A DNA stretch of 64,000 nt, taken from assembly GCA_900542835.1 (NCBI GenBank), contig UQPB01000009.1:1-64000 (forward strand), given 5' to 3'. Origin of the DNA: an uncultured Pelosinus sp. (lineage in GTDB: Bacteria > Bacillota > Negativicutes > Sporomusales > Acetonemataceae). Below the pieces are notes generated by a model. The model was not told the DNA's origin. It did not search any database and saw only the letters and a program-made list of their open reading frames with translations. Below, one piece after another: positions 38,216-47,066 of this stretch. Made by a program: the position numbers and the translations under genes. The stretch's first letter is position 1; each line of letters starts with the position of its first letter.

Positions 38216-38646
38216 GGATCTTCTACCCCTGGATACCGGAAGGCAGACCGGATATTTTTTCGCCAGAACTCATCCAGTCTAGTTTCAGCGACCTTGCCCA
38301 CATCCGCCCAGGCATGAATAAAGGTGTCGGGCATTGCCATAATTCCAGCATGATGCGCCGGCCCTTTTCCAAAACCAAAAAGAAGCACATCACCAGGACG
38401 CGCTTCTTCAATAGAGATTTCTTCAAGATAGTTCTGGACCTCCGAATATAGCCGTTCTTCGGCCTTGAATAAATGCCAGGTCGCAGGGTAATCAATCGTC
38501 ACAGTAACGGCTGCACCAGTACAATGCTCATACACCCCGCGAATGAGACCCACACAGTCGGTCGCAACCTGCTTTAAACACGCTTGGTGCACCCATTTTG
38601 TTCCGATCCAAGTTCTTGCCTCTTCTACAATTTCCCCACGAGTCAT
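38203..38646 (-). CDS. NlpC/P60-type phage peptidase
   Basis: The 147-residue protein has the catalytic Cys in VATDCVGLIRGVY (near residue 31) and His in GPAHHAGIM (near residue 97), with a further FIHAWADVG. GGAGGGAGAACGAATT precedes ATG 38646. Such GTA-type peptidases sit between DUF2163 and the large tail protein and are thought to cut peptidoglycan during DNA entry. The order here is exactly that. Confidence 0.9.
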   Translation of the reverse strand: MTRGEIVEEARTWIGTKWVHQACLKQVATDCVGLIRGVYEHCTGAAVTVTIDYPATWHLFKAEERLYSEVQNYLEEISIEEARPGDVLLFGFGKGPAHHAGIMAMPDTFIHAWADVGKVAETRLDEFWRKNIRSAFRYPGVEDPWQR

Positions 38647-38661
38647 AATTCGTTCTCCCTC

Positions 38662-39954
38662 CTATCCCCGTTTAGGATCTGCGCCTTCAGCGACGGTATT
38701 GCTCGAGCCCTGTCCCGGATAGGCGGACTGAAAGTCATTGCCCGGGATATGCGGTTCTCCCCGAAAATTGAGTCCATTGTTAAACTTGGCCCGGCAAGTG
38801 GAAAAGTTGCCGTCACATCCGGGAAGGACGGTAAAAGCATCGCTGGCGGCTATCGGATATGTCGTTGGCAGGAACAGAGTAAATAGCCCGGCATCAAAGA
38901 TTTTCACCTCATACTGACCTCCGGCATTGGCTCCAGCCGTGAAAGTCAATACACCATAGTCAAAGTAGCCTGTCAGGTTCGTGAGATTAGTGCTGAATGT
39001 CCCATCAGAATTTGCCTGTGTGACTTGACCTGCTACCGGCAATCTGCTAAGTTCAATTTTACACCTAGAATCGCCCAGTTTGGCCCGGCAGCTTTTTTGA
39101 TAAACAGTGCCCGCTGACTGTTGATAGGCTTCCAGGAGTCCCCTCACTTCTGCCTGAAACCCATACCTGCTATTTCTGACCTGTCCGATTGTGCCTTTGC
39201 GGATAATAAACAATGGATCTTTTGTCTTCATCCAGTTACACAGAAAAATTTCAACTTTGGCAAAATCGAACCGGCCGCTGGCGATATCTTTTTCGTTAAT
39301 GCGGTCACTGTCTAGGTAACCTTCCACTTCCAGGTTGTCAACGGCCATATCATTCGAGGTTGCCACAGCAGTGGGTACAAAACCAGCAGCAGCCTCATAG
39401 GTGATACCGTTTAATACAATATCCTCATCATGATTGGTAAAGCCCAAAACCGTACCATCTTTCAGCGTTAATTTCCAGCACCAGGCTGCCGACGTTACCT
39501 TGTCCTTCAGCCAGGGTATGCCGGATGGCTGCAGAGTGCGCAGATTTAAATAAATTTGAGTCCCAAAGCCATACAACGTTTTGTTCTTGATGCGGAATAG
39601 ATCGCCAGTGGCAGCGTATCCTCCCGCTGGCACCGCATTGACCTTGCGTATTAAGGGAATTGGCAAGCCGCCAACCAGATACTCTCTTCGTAGCTCTCCG
39701 GTGCTTTGAAAGCCGTCCTGCGGGAGGATATTTACCTTTCTCATAATGGGAACCGGCAAGCCGCCAACTAGATACGTTCGTGTTACATCCCCTGTTCCTT
39801 GGTAGCCGCCCTCCGGTTCTCGATTCACCGACCGGGTAATGGGAATAGTAGTTCCCGCTCCATACGTTCTTGTCAGATCTCCTGTAGCTTGATATCCGCC
39901 GTCCGGTGCTGCACCTACATTTCTAACAATCGGAAAGTCCAGAATGGTAGACAT
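38662..39954 (-). CDS. DUF2163/BR0599 tail protein with an N-terminal repeat region
   Basis: The 430-residue protein has a DUF2163 core from about residue 150 (SAAWCWKLTLKDGTVLGFT, FDFAKVEIFLCNW) and the BR0599 C-terminal domain with Cys-rich SCRAKLGDSRCKIELS and PGCDGNFSTCRAKFNNG. It is a tail-tip component of GTA-like siphophages. The N-terminal ~125 residues are unusual: four tandem repeats of about 31 residues each, absent from typical members. AAGGAGAACAATAA precedes ATG 39954. Confidence 0.88.
   Translation of the reverse strand: MSTILDFPIVRNVGAAPDGGYQATGDLTRTYGAGTTIPITRSVNREPEGGYQGTGDVTRTYLVGGLPVPIMRKVNILPQDGFQSTGELRREYLVGGLPIPLIRKVNAVPAGGYAATGDLFRIKNKTLYGFGTQIYLNLRTLQPSGIPWLKDKVTSAAWCWKLTLKDGTVLGFTNHDEDIVLNGITYEAAAGFVPTAVATSNDMAVDNLEVEGYLDSDRINEKDIASGRFDFAKVEIFLCNWMKTKDPLFIIRKGTIGQVRNSRYGFQAEVRGLLEAYQQSAGTVYQKSCRAKLGDSRCKIELSRLPVAGQVTQANSDGTFSTNLTNLTGYFDYGVLTFTAGANAGGQYEVKIFDAGLFTLFLPTTYPIAASDAFTVLPGCDGNFSTCRAKFNNGLNFRGEPHIPGNDFQSAYPGQGSSNTVAEGADPKRG
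39580..39930 (-). repeat. Four ~31-residue repeats at the N-terminus of the DUF2163 protein
   Basis: The units share the pattern I.RxVn..P.GGYq.TGDltRtY.vGglp(I/V)P. The first three are complete (about 30, 31 and 31 residues) and the fourth breaks off in LFRIKN. Nucleotide similarity between units is visible (for example the VGGLP(V/I)P blocks), so they arose by tandem duplication. Confidence 0.8.
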
Positions 39955-39966
39955 TTATTGTTCTCC

Positions 39967-40437
39967 TTAGCCGGTATAGACATCTTCCACGAAGGAAAAA
40001 TTCAGCTGGACATCCTGATACGAGCCGGCTGCTTCGTTGGCCGATGTCCAAAGGACAAGGTAAAACCCTACGTTGACTTGCCGAATATAGGACCCGGACG
40101 GTAGTGCACAGCTAGAACCACTGAAGCCATTGGAAAACGCGTAATTCGATTTCCAATCCGTGAAGCCTGACATCATTCCATCGCCTAATAGAGCTCCCGC
40201 ATTCCAGCCGGAAGGTTTTACAAACGTTGCTTTATTCGTATTTGACGAAGTAATGGTTAAATTGGAAACCTGGTAGCCCGGATCGCACCGTAAGCAGAGC
40301 ATCAACAACGTAGCTCCTGCTGCCGCCGTACTATTAAACAGGCCGTCGCCTAGGATAAAATCACTGTTTAGGCCTGTGATTTCTGTGCCGTCGGTTCTCC
40401 CGGGGAAAGTATTCTTATACAGCCTTAAGTGAGCCAT
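39967..40437 (-). CDS. Hypothetical phage tail-region protein (paralogue 3)
   Basis: The 156-residue protein follows GAGGAGGCGGTGAA. It is beta-rich, with a Gly/Ser/Asn composition typical of tail decoration or receptor-binding parts, and has no signal or membrane segment. Its opening (LRLYKNTFPGRTDGTEI) matches the start pattern of the two genes upstream. All three probably derive from one ancestor. Function is unknown; being in the tail-tip operon suggests a virion protein. Confidence 0.65.
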   Translation of the reverse strand: MAHLRLYKNTFPGRTDGTEITGLNSDFILGDGLFNSTAAAGATLLMLCLRCDPGYQVSNLTITSSNTNKATFVKPSGWNAGALLGDGMMSGFTDWKSNYAFSNGFSGSSCALPSGSYIRQVNVGFYLVLWTSANEAAGSYQDVQLNFSFVEDVYTG

Positions 40438-40449
40438 TTCACCGCCTCC

Positions 40450-40845
40450 TCAAACAATTCGAACGGCATGAACGATAACCAAGTCAACGGATGTATCCGG
40501 TCCAGTTGGATCCGTCGGCCCTGCGTAGGCTATCACATCTATGAGTTTATTGGCATCGCCTACAATGGGGTAATACAAACTGTTGCCAAAGTTCATATTT
40601 GTTGAAGTATAGGCATAGTTCACTAGATAAAATCGATTTTGATAGGTGCCTTTTAGCGATATAACACAGTGATACCACTGCTCGCCGGGATCGGCGCGTA
40701 CAGCGATTGCAAGCTTTTTTGTGACATCACTTGTCCCAGGAAACATGCCATCAAATACAAGCGGCGCTGAACCATCGCCGGAAGACAGTAAAGTTCCGTT
40801 AGTTCCGCCTGCGGTTACGGTCCCGCCATAAAAATGCAACGCCAT
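40450..40845 (-). CDS. Hypothetical phage tail-region protein (paralogue 2)
   Basis: The 131-residue protein starts behind AAAAGGAGGAATCCC. It opens with LHFYGGTVTAGGTNGTLLSS and contains a beta-rich middle (PGEQWYHCVISLKG, YYPIVGDANKLIDVIAYAG). The opening and the later W/Y-C-x2 strand resemble the next gene upstream. No known domain is recognised. It is likely a tail-tip or fibre-associated protein. Confidence 0.65.
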   Translation of the reverse strand: MALHFYGGTVTAGGTNGTLLSSGDGSAPLVFDGMFPGTSDVTKKLAIAVRADPGEQWYHCVISLKGTYQNRFYLVNYAYTSTNMNFGNSLYYPIVGDANKLIDVIAYAGPTDPTGPDTSVDLVIVHAVRIV

Positions 40846-40858
40846 GGGATTCCTCCTT

Positions 40859-41257
40859 TTATGAGCTTACGGGAGCCATATAGTCAACTTGCAAATAGTT
40901 GGTCAGAACATCACCATAATCATTTTCTTCTGGGAAATAACACTTGATATAAAACAGGGTGTTCACCACATCGACAGTTTCGAAGAAAAGAAAAGCATCT
41001 GAGTCGAGCCACTGCACGCCGTCATACGAAAGGCTAATGCTTCCTGCGTCTTTTCCGACTGGGTATAACCTGCAGCAGTAAATGGGCTCCGAGGTTGCCC
41101 TCAGTGCCAGCTGCTGCGGCGAGGAAATGGTTTCTCTTTGTGCGGCAATCAGTACCTTGTTGGGTTCGTTGATGGTTTCAGCAACCAGATCACCATCCAC
41201 TTTTCCCACAGATACCGTCCCATTATAGACATGCACTACCGATAGGGCTATTGGCAT
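40859..41257 (-). CDS. Hypothetical phage tail-region protein (paralogue 1)
   Basis: The 132-residue protein starts at ATG 41257 behind AGGAGGCGAGTCTG. Its opening VVHVYNGTVSVGKVDGDLV is the same aromatic-NGT-Gly-DG pattern seen in the two following genes, and SEPIYCCRLYPVG parallels their central strand. No domain is recognised. Three such genes in a row between DUF2460 and DUF2163 are an insertion relative to the usual GTA-type order. Confidence 0.65.
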   Translation of the reverse strand: MPIALSVVHVYNGTVSVGKVDGDLVAETINEPNKVLIAAQRETISSPQQLALRATSEPIYCCRLYPVGKDAGSISLSYDGVQWLDSDAFLFFETVDVVNTLFYIKCYFPEENDYGDVLTNYLQVDYMAPVSS

Positions 41258-41269
41258 CAGACTCGCCTC

Positions 41270-41872
41270 CTAGATACGAATTTCTATCAGCGGGATGTTA
41301 TCCCAGCTATAGAGATCCCATTCTTTGATGGACTGAGGGCAGTGATCAGTATCAAACCGAACCGGCACATCGAATTCATAGTCAGCTGTAATCACAGCGT
41401 TTTGAGCGGGCGCAACGGTAAAGGTCATGATGCCAGTAGTCGCGTTAACCGACAATGTAGTCTGCCGAACATTATCCACATACACTTTTACCGTTCCCTC
41501 TACCGGCTTTCGGATTTTCCGCACTTCTGTATACCCGGCATCATCGGTATAGGTTTTTATGAGCTGAAAGGCAGTCGTTGTGCCGTCGCCAACTCCGATG
41601 ATTTCCCCGGTTCCGGTATAGTCCAGCCAGTCCTTAAACCGAAACCCGTATGCTTTGCCTCTTCTGGCCCGGAAGAAAGCCAGTAGCCGTTTCATCTGGT
41701 TTTCATTTTTTACCCCATGGGCTGCTTGATACTTGCAGCGAGCTTGGGACCAATTTACATTCCGCTGCTCATACCCGGAGCCGGTAATTACGACATCGGT
41801 GGAATACTCTGGACCGCCAGTCACACCATAGGAAATGTCCGGCGGAAACTGCACTTCATGAAAGGCTTGCAT
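41270..41872 (-). CDS. DUF2460 phage tail protein
   Basis: I chose ATG 41872 (AAGGAGAAACCTGTAAT upstream), giving 200 residues. It has the DUF2460 signatures FHEVQFPPDISYGVTGGPE near the start, LLAFFRARRGKAYGFRFKDW in the middle, and FDTDHCPQSIKEWDL near the end. It is the first gene of the GTA-like tail-tip set and follows the tape measure gene by a few bases. Homologues form part of the distal tail in siphophages. Confidence 0.9.
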   Translation of the reverse strand: MQAFHEVQFPPDISYGVTGGPEYSTDVVITGSGYEQRNVNWSQARCKYQAAHGVKNENQMKRLLAFFRARRGKAYGFRFKDWLDYTGTGEIIGVGDGTTTAFQLIKTYTDDAGYTEVRKIRKPVEGTVKVYVDNVRQTTLSVNATTGIMTFTVAPAQNAVITADYEFDVPVRFDTDHCPQSIKEWDLYSWDNIPLIEIRI

Positions 41873-41873
41873 A

Positions 41874-44774
41874 TTACAGGTTTCTCCTTCCCAAGGCAAG
41901 AGCGGTATTCGCTTCTGCCAAGATTTGCGACTGACTGCGGCGGAAACTGGCCGCATCCGGTGTCGTGATGTTCATATTAATGATCGTAGGTCTGCTCGTT
42001 CTTGAATCTGCACTTTGGCTTATAATTTTCTTTGTTTCAGCGGCAGTAAACACATGGCCGCCGCGATTAAAATTAATTAGTTCCGGCCCCTTTTCCCCGA
42101 CTAAGGCAAGGCCGCCGGGATAGTTGCCGCCGGCAGCGTATTGTCCAGGGATTCCGGATATCCCGCCGCGTGATTTTGCAGGCGCAAGTGCGGGAAACAA
42201 AGACATGGTAATTTGGCTAGCCAGCCACTGTGCCGCCATATCCGCAATGATTTTCATTATGCTTTTGCCTAGTGCTTGCCAGGCTTCGCCTATAGACTTT
42301 GTACCAGTAAGAATGTCTGAGAAAAAAACTTTCAGGCCGTCGTAAGTACCGGCCATTTGCTGAGCCATAAGCTCCATGGAAGATTTATGAGACCCTTTCC
42401 AAACTTCATAATACGCATCAATATATTGTTGTTTTCCTGCCAAGTCTTGTGCGAACATCGCCTGCTCGGTAGTTAGAAGCTGCTGGAATTTGGCTACGTC
42501 GCTATCCGCGCGCGCCCGGTCCAGCTCTTCCTGAAACTTGACGCGCTCATAGTGCAAATCTTTGATGCGCTGGTTTTTCTCCGTTTCAATGGCGACCTGT
42601 TCGGCAGCCGCCTGGCGGCTAAAATCCACTATGCCGGTTTCGGTGATAGCGAACTGGATTCCATTGGTTTCCCACGCTTTGCGGAACTGCTCCTGCTGAG
42701 CGGCTGTGCTGGCGGAATACTCCAGGGCAAGATCCCTGTATTTTTTCCGCACTTCATCTATTTGCCGAGCCGCGTCGGTTTCAATGTCAAACTTCTGCTT
42801 ATCAACGCCAGTCAGGTCAAGCCCGCCTAGCTTATCGGAAAGACTCCGGGCCAAGTCACTCGCCTGATCGGCAATCCGGTTATTTTCCTTTTGCTCGTCC
42901 AACAAAATCTTTTTCCTTTTCGCGGCGTAAATCTCATTAAGGCGCAGGATATCCCTCTCATAGTTTTCATTGGCTTCCTTGGATTCGTTCAAGGTGTCCA
43001 GTTCATCGGCATACCATGCTTCGAGGGCGTCCATCTGGCTTTCGGTAAGTTGCAGCCATTCTTTTTCAATCGCCCTGCTCGCCTGCTCCGCTTTTTTCTG
43101 AAGCTTTTCGTACTCCTTACCAGTTCCACCGTCTGTGGTAAGGGAAGTTGTTCCTGGGACGGCATTCGTTAACCCCGTGAACTTGGTGTTGGGCTTTGTC
43201 AGTTGGGGAATCAGGGCAGATATATCCTTGCGGCTGAAGCCAAAGCTGAACTTTCCCGCTGCCGCGCCGATTTTGCCGATTCCCTCAGTGACCTTGTTAA
43301 ACCAACTCCCCACCGAATCGGGAATGAACTGTGCAAAAAAGCTTTTCAGCGGGCTGAGTTGGTCTACAATCCAGTTGATTCCCTTCGCAACCACTTCTTT
43401 AATGCTTGCCCAAGCGCCGTCGATGAAATCCACAATGCCGTTCCATACACTGGAGGTGGCTTCGCCCGCAACGCTCCAGCCGTCGCCAATGAACTGGGCC
43501 ACCGCACTCAGCGCATCTTCAACAAGACCGGTGATCCAATTCCACGCTTCGGATATGGCCGTAACTACGCTGTTCCAGATGCCAACCGTGAAACTTACGA
43601 TGGCATTCCAAGCGTCGGAAATAGCTGTAGTCACTGCGGTCACAGCATTTTCTACGACAGTAGTAATCGCGTTCCAGGCGTCAGTAAAAATATCTGTAAC
43701 CGTACTCCACAAAGTGCTGAAAAGCTCGGACAGCGGCTCCCAGTTAGTCCAGATTTCATACGCTAATAAACCCACCGCAGCTCCAGCTGCAATAAAGGGT
43801 AGCAAAGGAGCCAGTGCTGTCCAGGTCGCTATACCAAAAGCCACTAACGCGGGTACAGCTGCGCCTAATAATGCGCCAGACAGGACAAACGTGGAAGCGA
43901 TGACTTCCGGCGGAATCATGCCTTGCAACGCTTCTTTAAGGCCGAGCGCCTTCACCGCCGCGGCAAATTGCGACAGCCAGTCGGCAACGCCTTGCAGCTT
44001 TTCCACCAGGTTCAGGTTTTTCGCGATGCTGTCGCCGATTTCCACCATGACCATGCCCACATTATCCTTGATAGTCGACATGAGTCCGGGGATGGTCTTG
44101 CTCATGGCTTCCATGCCGCCCTGGAATTTGGACTGCAGGCCCATTAAAAGCGCGTTGATTCCAGTAGTGCTGTCAATCGCCCCTTGCTCCGCCATTTTCA
44201 TAGCTGTGGGAATATCGGTTCCAATGGCGTCCGCCAGGAACTTCCACGCCGGCACTCCGGCTTCGGCCAGCTGCATCATTTCTTCGGCAGACACTTTTCC
44301 TTTGGCTTGCATTTGTCCGATGGCGTTGGTCAGGCGGCTGATGCCCTCCTGACCAATTCCCAGCATCGCCGCCGCGTCCCCAATCGCCGCCAGCATCGGA
44401 ATGATGTCTTGCGACGCAAAGCCGAAGGCCAATAGTTTTTTCGATGCAGTTAAAAGCCCCGGCAGTTCAAAAGGAGTATCCGCCGCAAAGGTTGCCAGAT
44501 CGGCGAGCATTTTTTCCGCAGCCTTAGCATCGCCCAACAGCGTAGTCAAGGCTTTGCGGCTGGCATCCATGTCGCCTGCCAGTTTGATGCTGGCAACCCC
44601 GAAAGCGGCGAGAGCTGCCGTTGCGGCGGCTAGGCCGGCGGCAATGCTCTCCGACGCTGCCATCGCTTCCGAGCCAAGCCCTTTGCGGAGTGCGCGCTTG
44701 GTGCTCTCCCACTTTTTCAAAAAATCGCTGTTGTCTCCGCCGATAAAAATCGTCATCGAAGCGTTCCCGGCCAT
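41874..44774 (-). CDS. Phage tail tape measure protein
   Basis: The 966-residue protein has the usual N-terminal TMP region (AGDMDASRKALTTLLGDAKA, DTPFELPGLLTASKKLLAFG), a hydrophobic stretch at about 290-345, Trp-rich repeats of the WNAI..V..AW type in the middle, and long coiled coils in the C-terminal half. It sets tail length during assembly and is ejected with DNA. It lies directly after the frameshifting chaperone pair, the canonical position. Confidence 0.93.
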   Translation of the reverse strand: MAGNASMTIFIGGDNSDFLKKWESTKRALRKGLGSEAMAASESIAAGLAAATAALAAFGVASIKLAGDMDASRKALTTLLGDAKAAEKMLADLATFAADTPFELPGLLTASKKLLAFGFASQDIIPMLAAIGDAAAMLGIGQEGISRLTNAIGQMQAKGKVSAEEMMQLAEAGVPAWKFLADAIGTDIPTAMKMAEQGAIDSTTGINALLMGLQSKFQGGMEAMSKTIPGLMSTIKDNVGMVMVEIGDSIAKNLNLVEKLQGVADWLSQFAAAVKALGLKEALQGMIPPEVIASTFVLSGALLGAAVPALVAFGIATWTALAPLLPFIAAGAAVGLLAYEIWTNWEPLSELFSTLWSTVTDIFTDAWNAITTVVENAVTAVTTAISDAWNAIVSFTVGIWNSVVTAISEAWNWITGLVEDALSAVAQFIGDGWSVAGEATSSVWNGIVDFIDGAWASIKEVVAKGINWIVDQLSPLKSFFAQFIPDSVGSWFNKVTEGIGKIGAAAGKFSFGFSRKDISALIPQLTKPNTKFTGLTNAVPGTTSLTTDGGTGKEYEKLQKKAEQASRAIEKEWLQLTESQMDALEAWYADELDTLNESKEANENYERDILRLNEIYAAKRKKILLDEQKENNRIADQASDLARSLSDKLGGLDLTGVDKQKFDIETDAARQIDEVRKKYRDLALEYSASTAAQQEQFRKAWETNGIQFAITETGIVDFSRQAAAEQVAIETEKNQRIKDLHYERVKFQEELDRARADSDVAKFQQLLTTEQAMFAQDLAGKQQYIDAYYEVWKGSHKSSMELMAQQMAGTYDGLKVFFSDILTGTKSIGEAWQALGKSIMKIIADMAAQWLASQITMSLFPALAPAKSRGGISGIPGQYAAGGNYPGGLALVGEKGPELINFNRGGHVFTAAETKKIISQSADSRTSRPTIINMNITTPDAASFRRSQSQILAEANTALALGRRNL

Positions 44775-44778
44775 AGTT

Positions 44779-45096
44779 TCACCCCACTTTCGACAGCAAG
44801 TCTTTTATTGCCATCTTCGCTTCATCTTGCGTTACCTTTTGTTTTTCTTGCGGCTCCCGGCCGAGCAGCATATCCACCGTAACCGGCCTTTTCAGATCGC
44901 GTGACGTGCAGGTGTTGATAATGGAAGCCACAAAACCCGCTGTCATTATTTGTTCCTGCCTGGTTCGCCAGTGATAGCCTTCCGCCAGTTCGTAAAACTC
45001 GCCGAAGGTCAGCCGGCCAAATTCCCATGGTTTTAACCCCAAAGGGCCATAAGCCACCGGCGCGGCCTTTTCGATCCACTGGGCTACGGTGGTCAC
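44779..45096 (-). CDS. Tail assembly chaperone, downstream (T-like) part
   Basis: The frame can start at GTG 45096, which overlaps the previous stop (GTGA), to give 105 residues (TTVAQWIEKAAPVAYGPLG ...). It is also the -1 frame continuation of the preceding gene from a GGGAAAC slippery site 4-10 bases before that stop. A G-T type fusion of about 225 residues is therefore likely, as in lambda. It contains LTFGEFYELAEGYHWR and a Lys-rich end. Its role is to chaperone the tape measure protein encoded next. Confidence 0.8.
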   Translation of the reverse strand: MTTVAQWIEKAAPVAYGPLGLKPWEFGRLTFGEFYELAEGYHWRTRQEQIMTAGFVASIINTCTSRDLKRPVTVDMLLGREPQEKQKVTQDEAKMAIKDLLSKVG

Positions 45097-45455
45097 TCGT
45101 TTCCCTCGTCCGTCTCCTCTTGCGCTTCTTCTTCGCCGGCTAGGCTCTCGCCCATGATCTTCGATGCCTTGATGGCTTCTCCGATCCTGCCGGCAAGTTC
45201 CCCGAAGCTGCCGCCGGCTTCCATGTATTCCTGCATCATCAGCCCCGCGCGCTGCAAGGTAATCCCTTTTTCCGCATGCTTTAGTCCTCCCCACAGCAAA
45301 ATGCGGATCGCCGAAAAGCCAGCCGCGCTTGCGTTGCTCATCACATAGAGCAGGGATTTTCCTCCCATCAGCTCTTCCATCTCGGCGGCTGAGTTAATAT
45401 CGTAGCGAAGGCGGCGCTCCTTGCCGCCAATCGTAATAAACACGGGTCCTGTCAT
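45093..45455 (-). CDS. Tail assembly chaperone, upstream (G-like) part
   Basis: ATG 45455 follows GGAGG with an 8-nt spacer and gives 120 residues. The protein opens with a beta hairpin (PVFITIGGKERRLRYDINS), continues with AAEMEELMGGKSLL and a helical middle, and ends very acidic (GEEEAQEETDEGNE). This matches G-type and GTA tail chaperones that precede the tape measure gene. The acidic end carries the frameshift site. Confidence 0.82.
   Translation of the reverse strand: MTGPVFITIGGKERRLRYDINSAAEMEELMGGKSLLYVMSNASAAGFSAIRILLWGGLKHAEKGITLQRAGLMMQEYMEAGGSFGELAGRIGEAIKASKIMGESLAGEEEAQEETDEGNE
45099..45105 (-). promoter_or_regulatory. Programmed -1 frameshift site (GGGAAAC)
   Basis: The minus strand reads G GGA AAC with GGA and AAC in the zero frame of the upstream chaperone gene, followed by GAG TGA. 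This is a canonical X XXY YYZ heptamer; lambda uses GGGAAAG for G-GT. Slippage yields ...DEG N-RVTTVAQW... in the downstream frame. Stimulatory structure downstream was not evaluated. Confidence 0.75.
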
Positions 45456-45516
45456 CGTCCATTCCTCCATTTTTCAAGAAAACAGGGTGCACAGTCTAAA
45501 CTGCACACCCCATCCG

Positions 45517-46308
45517 TTATGCCGCAGGCGCAACGCCCGGAGTTGTATTCGCTGAAGCCGGAGCCGCCGTCAAACCGGCGCATGTTCCGTTGGCAATCGC
45601 AATGTTGAGAATGCTGTCATTAGCAGCCGCGGTCAAAGCCGTCAGTTCCACGATAGCCCCATAGCCGCCCACGCTGAATTTGGCGGTCACCGCGCTGTCT
45701 GCCGCCAAAGCTTCTCTGGCTTTTTGCGCTACTACGGCCGCCGAATCATTGAGCGCCACGGCTACGCTGATGGCTTTTGGCGAGCCGGTCATCCCGGCGG
45801 CAATCACCGTAAATATGGCATTGCCGGCGGTCGTAATGGATCCAGCGACCTCAGCCGTTTCCACCTGTTTGGTGCCGTTTACCTCTTCCGGCGCACCCGC
45901 CCCGGCCAAGGTAATTTTATACGTCGCTACCCCGTCATGCGGAGACTCCTCGCTCAAATCGGTAATGGCCGCATAGCCTTGGAATTTCGAGCCATCCTTG
46001 CGGACATACCGCACATGCACCAGCTCGCGGTTGGCAAAAACCGTGAGCAGCTTGGCACGGCCCGCGTCAATACTCAGGCCTGATACGTCAGTCAGCATCA
46101 CCGCATCGGCGTCAATGCTCCAGGACATCATGCCTGGAACGCTGGTTTTCCATGCTCCCGACTGCTTATTGGACGCATCGATCTGTTCCGCTGTCAGGCT
46201 CAAGGTCGCGCCCCGCTGGCCGCCAATCACCGTCCAGACCGGCGTTTCGGCCGTCCCGGTATTCACTTTCAGCAGAAAATCCACGCCATCGCTTGGAATC
46301 AAAGGCAT
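45517..46308 (-). CDS. Major tail tube protein, TP901-1 type, with C-terminal extension
   Basis: The first ~165 residues fit the TP901-1/SPP1 tube family (GVDFLLKVNTGTAETPVW, ATLSLTAEQIDASNKQSGAW, HDGVATYKITLAGAG). Residues ~170-263 form an Ala/Thr/Val-rich, Ig-like or decoration domain ending in a Pro/Ala tail, likely exposed on the tail surface. GGAGTGACGAAAG precedes ATG 46308. It should polymerise into the tail tube around the tape measure. Confidence 0.9.
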   Translation of the reverse strand: MPLIPSDGVDFLLKVNTGTAETPVWTVIGGQRGATLSLTAEQIDASNKQSGAWKTSVPGMMSWSIDADAVMLTDVSGLSIDAGRAKLLTVFANRELVHVRYVRKDGSKFQGYAAITDLSEESPHDGVATYKITLAGAGAPEEVNGTKQVETAEVAGSITTAGNAIFTVIAAGMTGSPKAISVAVALNDSAAVVAQKAREALAADSAVTAKFSVGGYGAIVELTALTAAANDSILNIAIANGTCAGLTAAPASANTTPGVAPAA

Positions 46309-46314
46309 CTTTCG

Positions 46315-46707
46315 TCACTCCTTAGTATCAATAATCGTAAACTTGAAGGTTACCGTAGCTTCGCGGTGCGTTTCCAGGCGTTCCACCGAATGGCTGTCCA
46401 CGCTCGAAAGCCCGACCTGCCACTCGTCGGTTAAAATCAGTGGCTCGCTTTGTATCGCCGAAATGGCCCTGTCGCAAAGCTCCGCCACTTCCTTGTCTCC
46501 CTGGTACTCGCTGTAGACTTTGAGGGTGGCCATGACATCCGCGCCGCATACCGTTTTGGTGCTCCAGCTCTCTGCCGTTGTGTCGGTCAGCACCACATAG
46601 GGCGCTTTTTTGCCTGCCGGCACATAGTCATAAACCGGAGCCGCCATCTGACTTTTTAAACGCTCAAAGAGCGCCTTGTTTAGCGGCGACACCGGGGATC
46701 GCTTCAT
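46315..46707 (-). CDS. Tail completion protein (DUF3168/gp17-like)
   Basis: The 130-residue protein has the DUF3168 pattern: NKALFERLKSQMAAPVYDYV near the start, APYVVLTDTTAESWSTKT, and a later SSVDSHSVERLETHREATVT strand. The start overlaps the preceding stop. It joins the tail to the head in HK97/SPP1-type phages. Its position right before the major tail gene is standard. Confidence 0.85.
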   Translation of the reverse strand: MKRSPVSPLNKALFERLKSQMAAPVYDYVPAGKKAPYVVLTDTTAESWSTKTVCGADVMATLKVYSEYQGDKEVAELCDRAISAIQSEPLILTDEWQVGLSSVDSHSVERLETHREATVTFKFTIIDTKE

Positions 46708-47066
46708 CGTCTCACCTCATTTCGCACCGCTGTCCGGATCTTCTCTTGGATGCCCGGCAGCAGTTCACGGCGCGCCCGCTCGGCAAAATGCTTGCCCTTA
46801 ACGCCCCGTTTAGTGCCATATTCCTGCAGCGGCGCATGCGGCGCTTTAGCCCTGACCATGCGGGAGATACCGTACTTTCCTTTGCGGTTCACGATACTTT
46901 TGCGCAAAAGGCCGCTTTTGACCGGAGCCAGCGAGCGCTCGCGTTTTCGAACTTCTTTAGCCCCCAGCTCGGTTTCTTTTTCAATCGCCTGACTGACATT
47001 GGTAGAAATGAGATCGCCGAAGGAAACGCATTGATCAATGCCGGTTACCCTAATTGCCGGCCGCAT
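46704..47066 (-). CDS. HK97 gp10-like head-tail protein
   Basis: The 120-residue basic protein shows IRVTGIDQCVSFGDLI near the start and the GLLRKSIVNRKGKYG and HAPLQEYGTKRG motifs of the HK97-gp10 family. It overlaps genes on both sides by a few bases. The family helps complete the head-tail interface. Context and composition agree. Confidence 0.87.
   Translation of the reverse strand: MRPAIRVTGIDQCVSFGDLISTNVSQAIEKETELGAKEVRKRERSLAPVKSGLLRKSIVNRKGKYGISRMVRAKAPHAPLQEYGTKRGVKGKHFAERARRELLPGIQEKIRTAVRNEVRR

Noticed and set aside
43135..44352. Plus-strand open frame of 405 codons over the tape measure gene
   Set aside because: It lies antisense to a clear tape measure protein and has no recognisable domain or ribosome-binding site.
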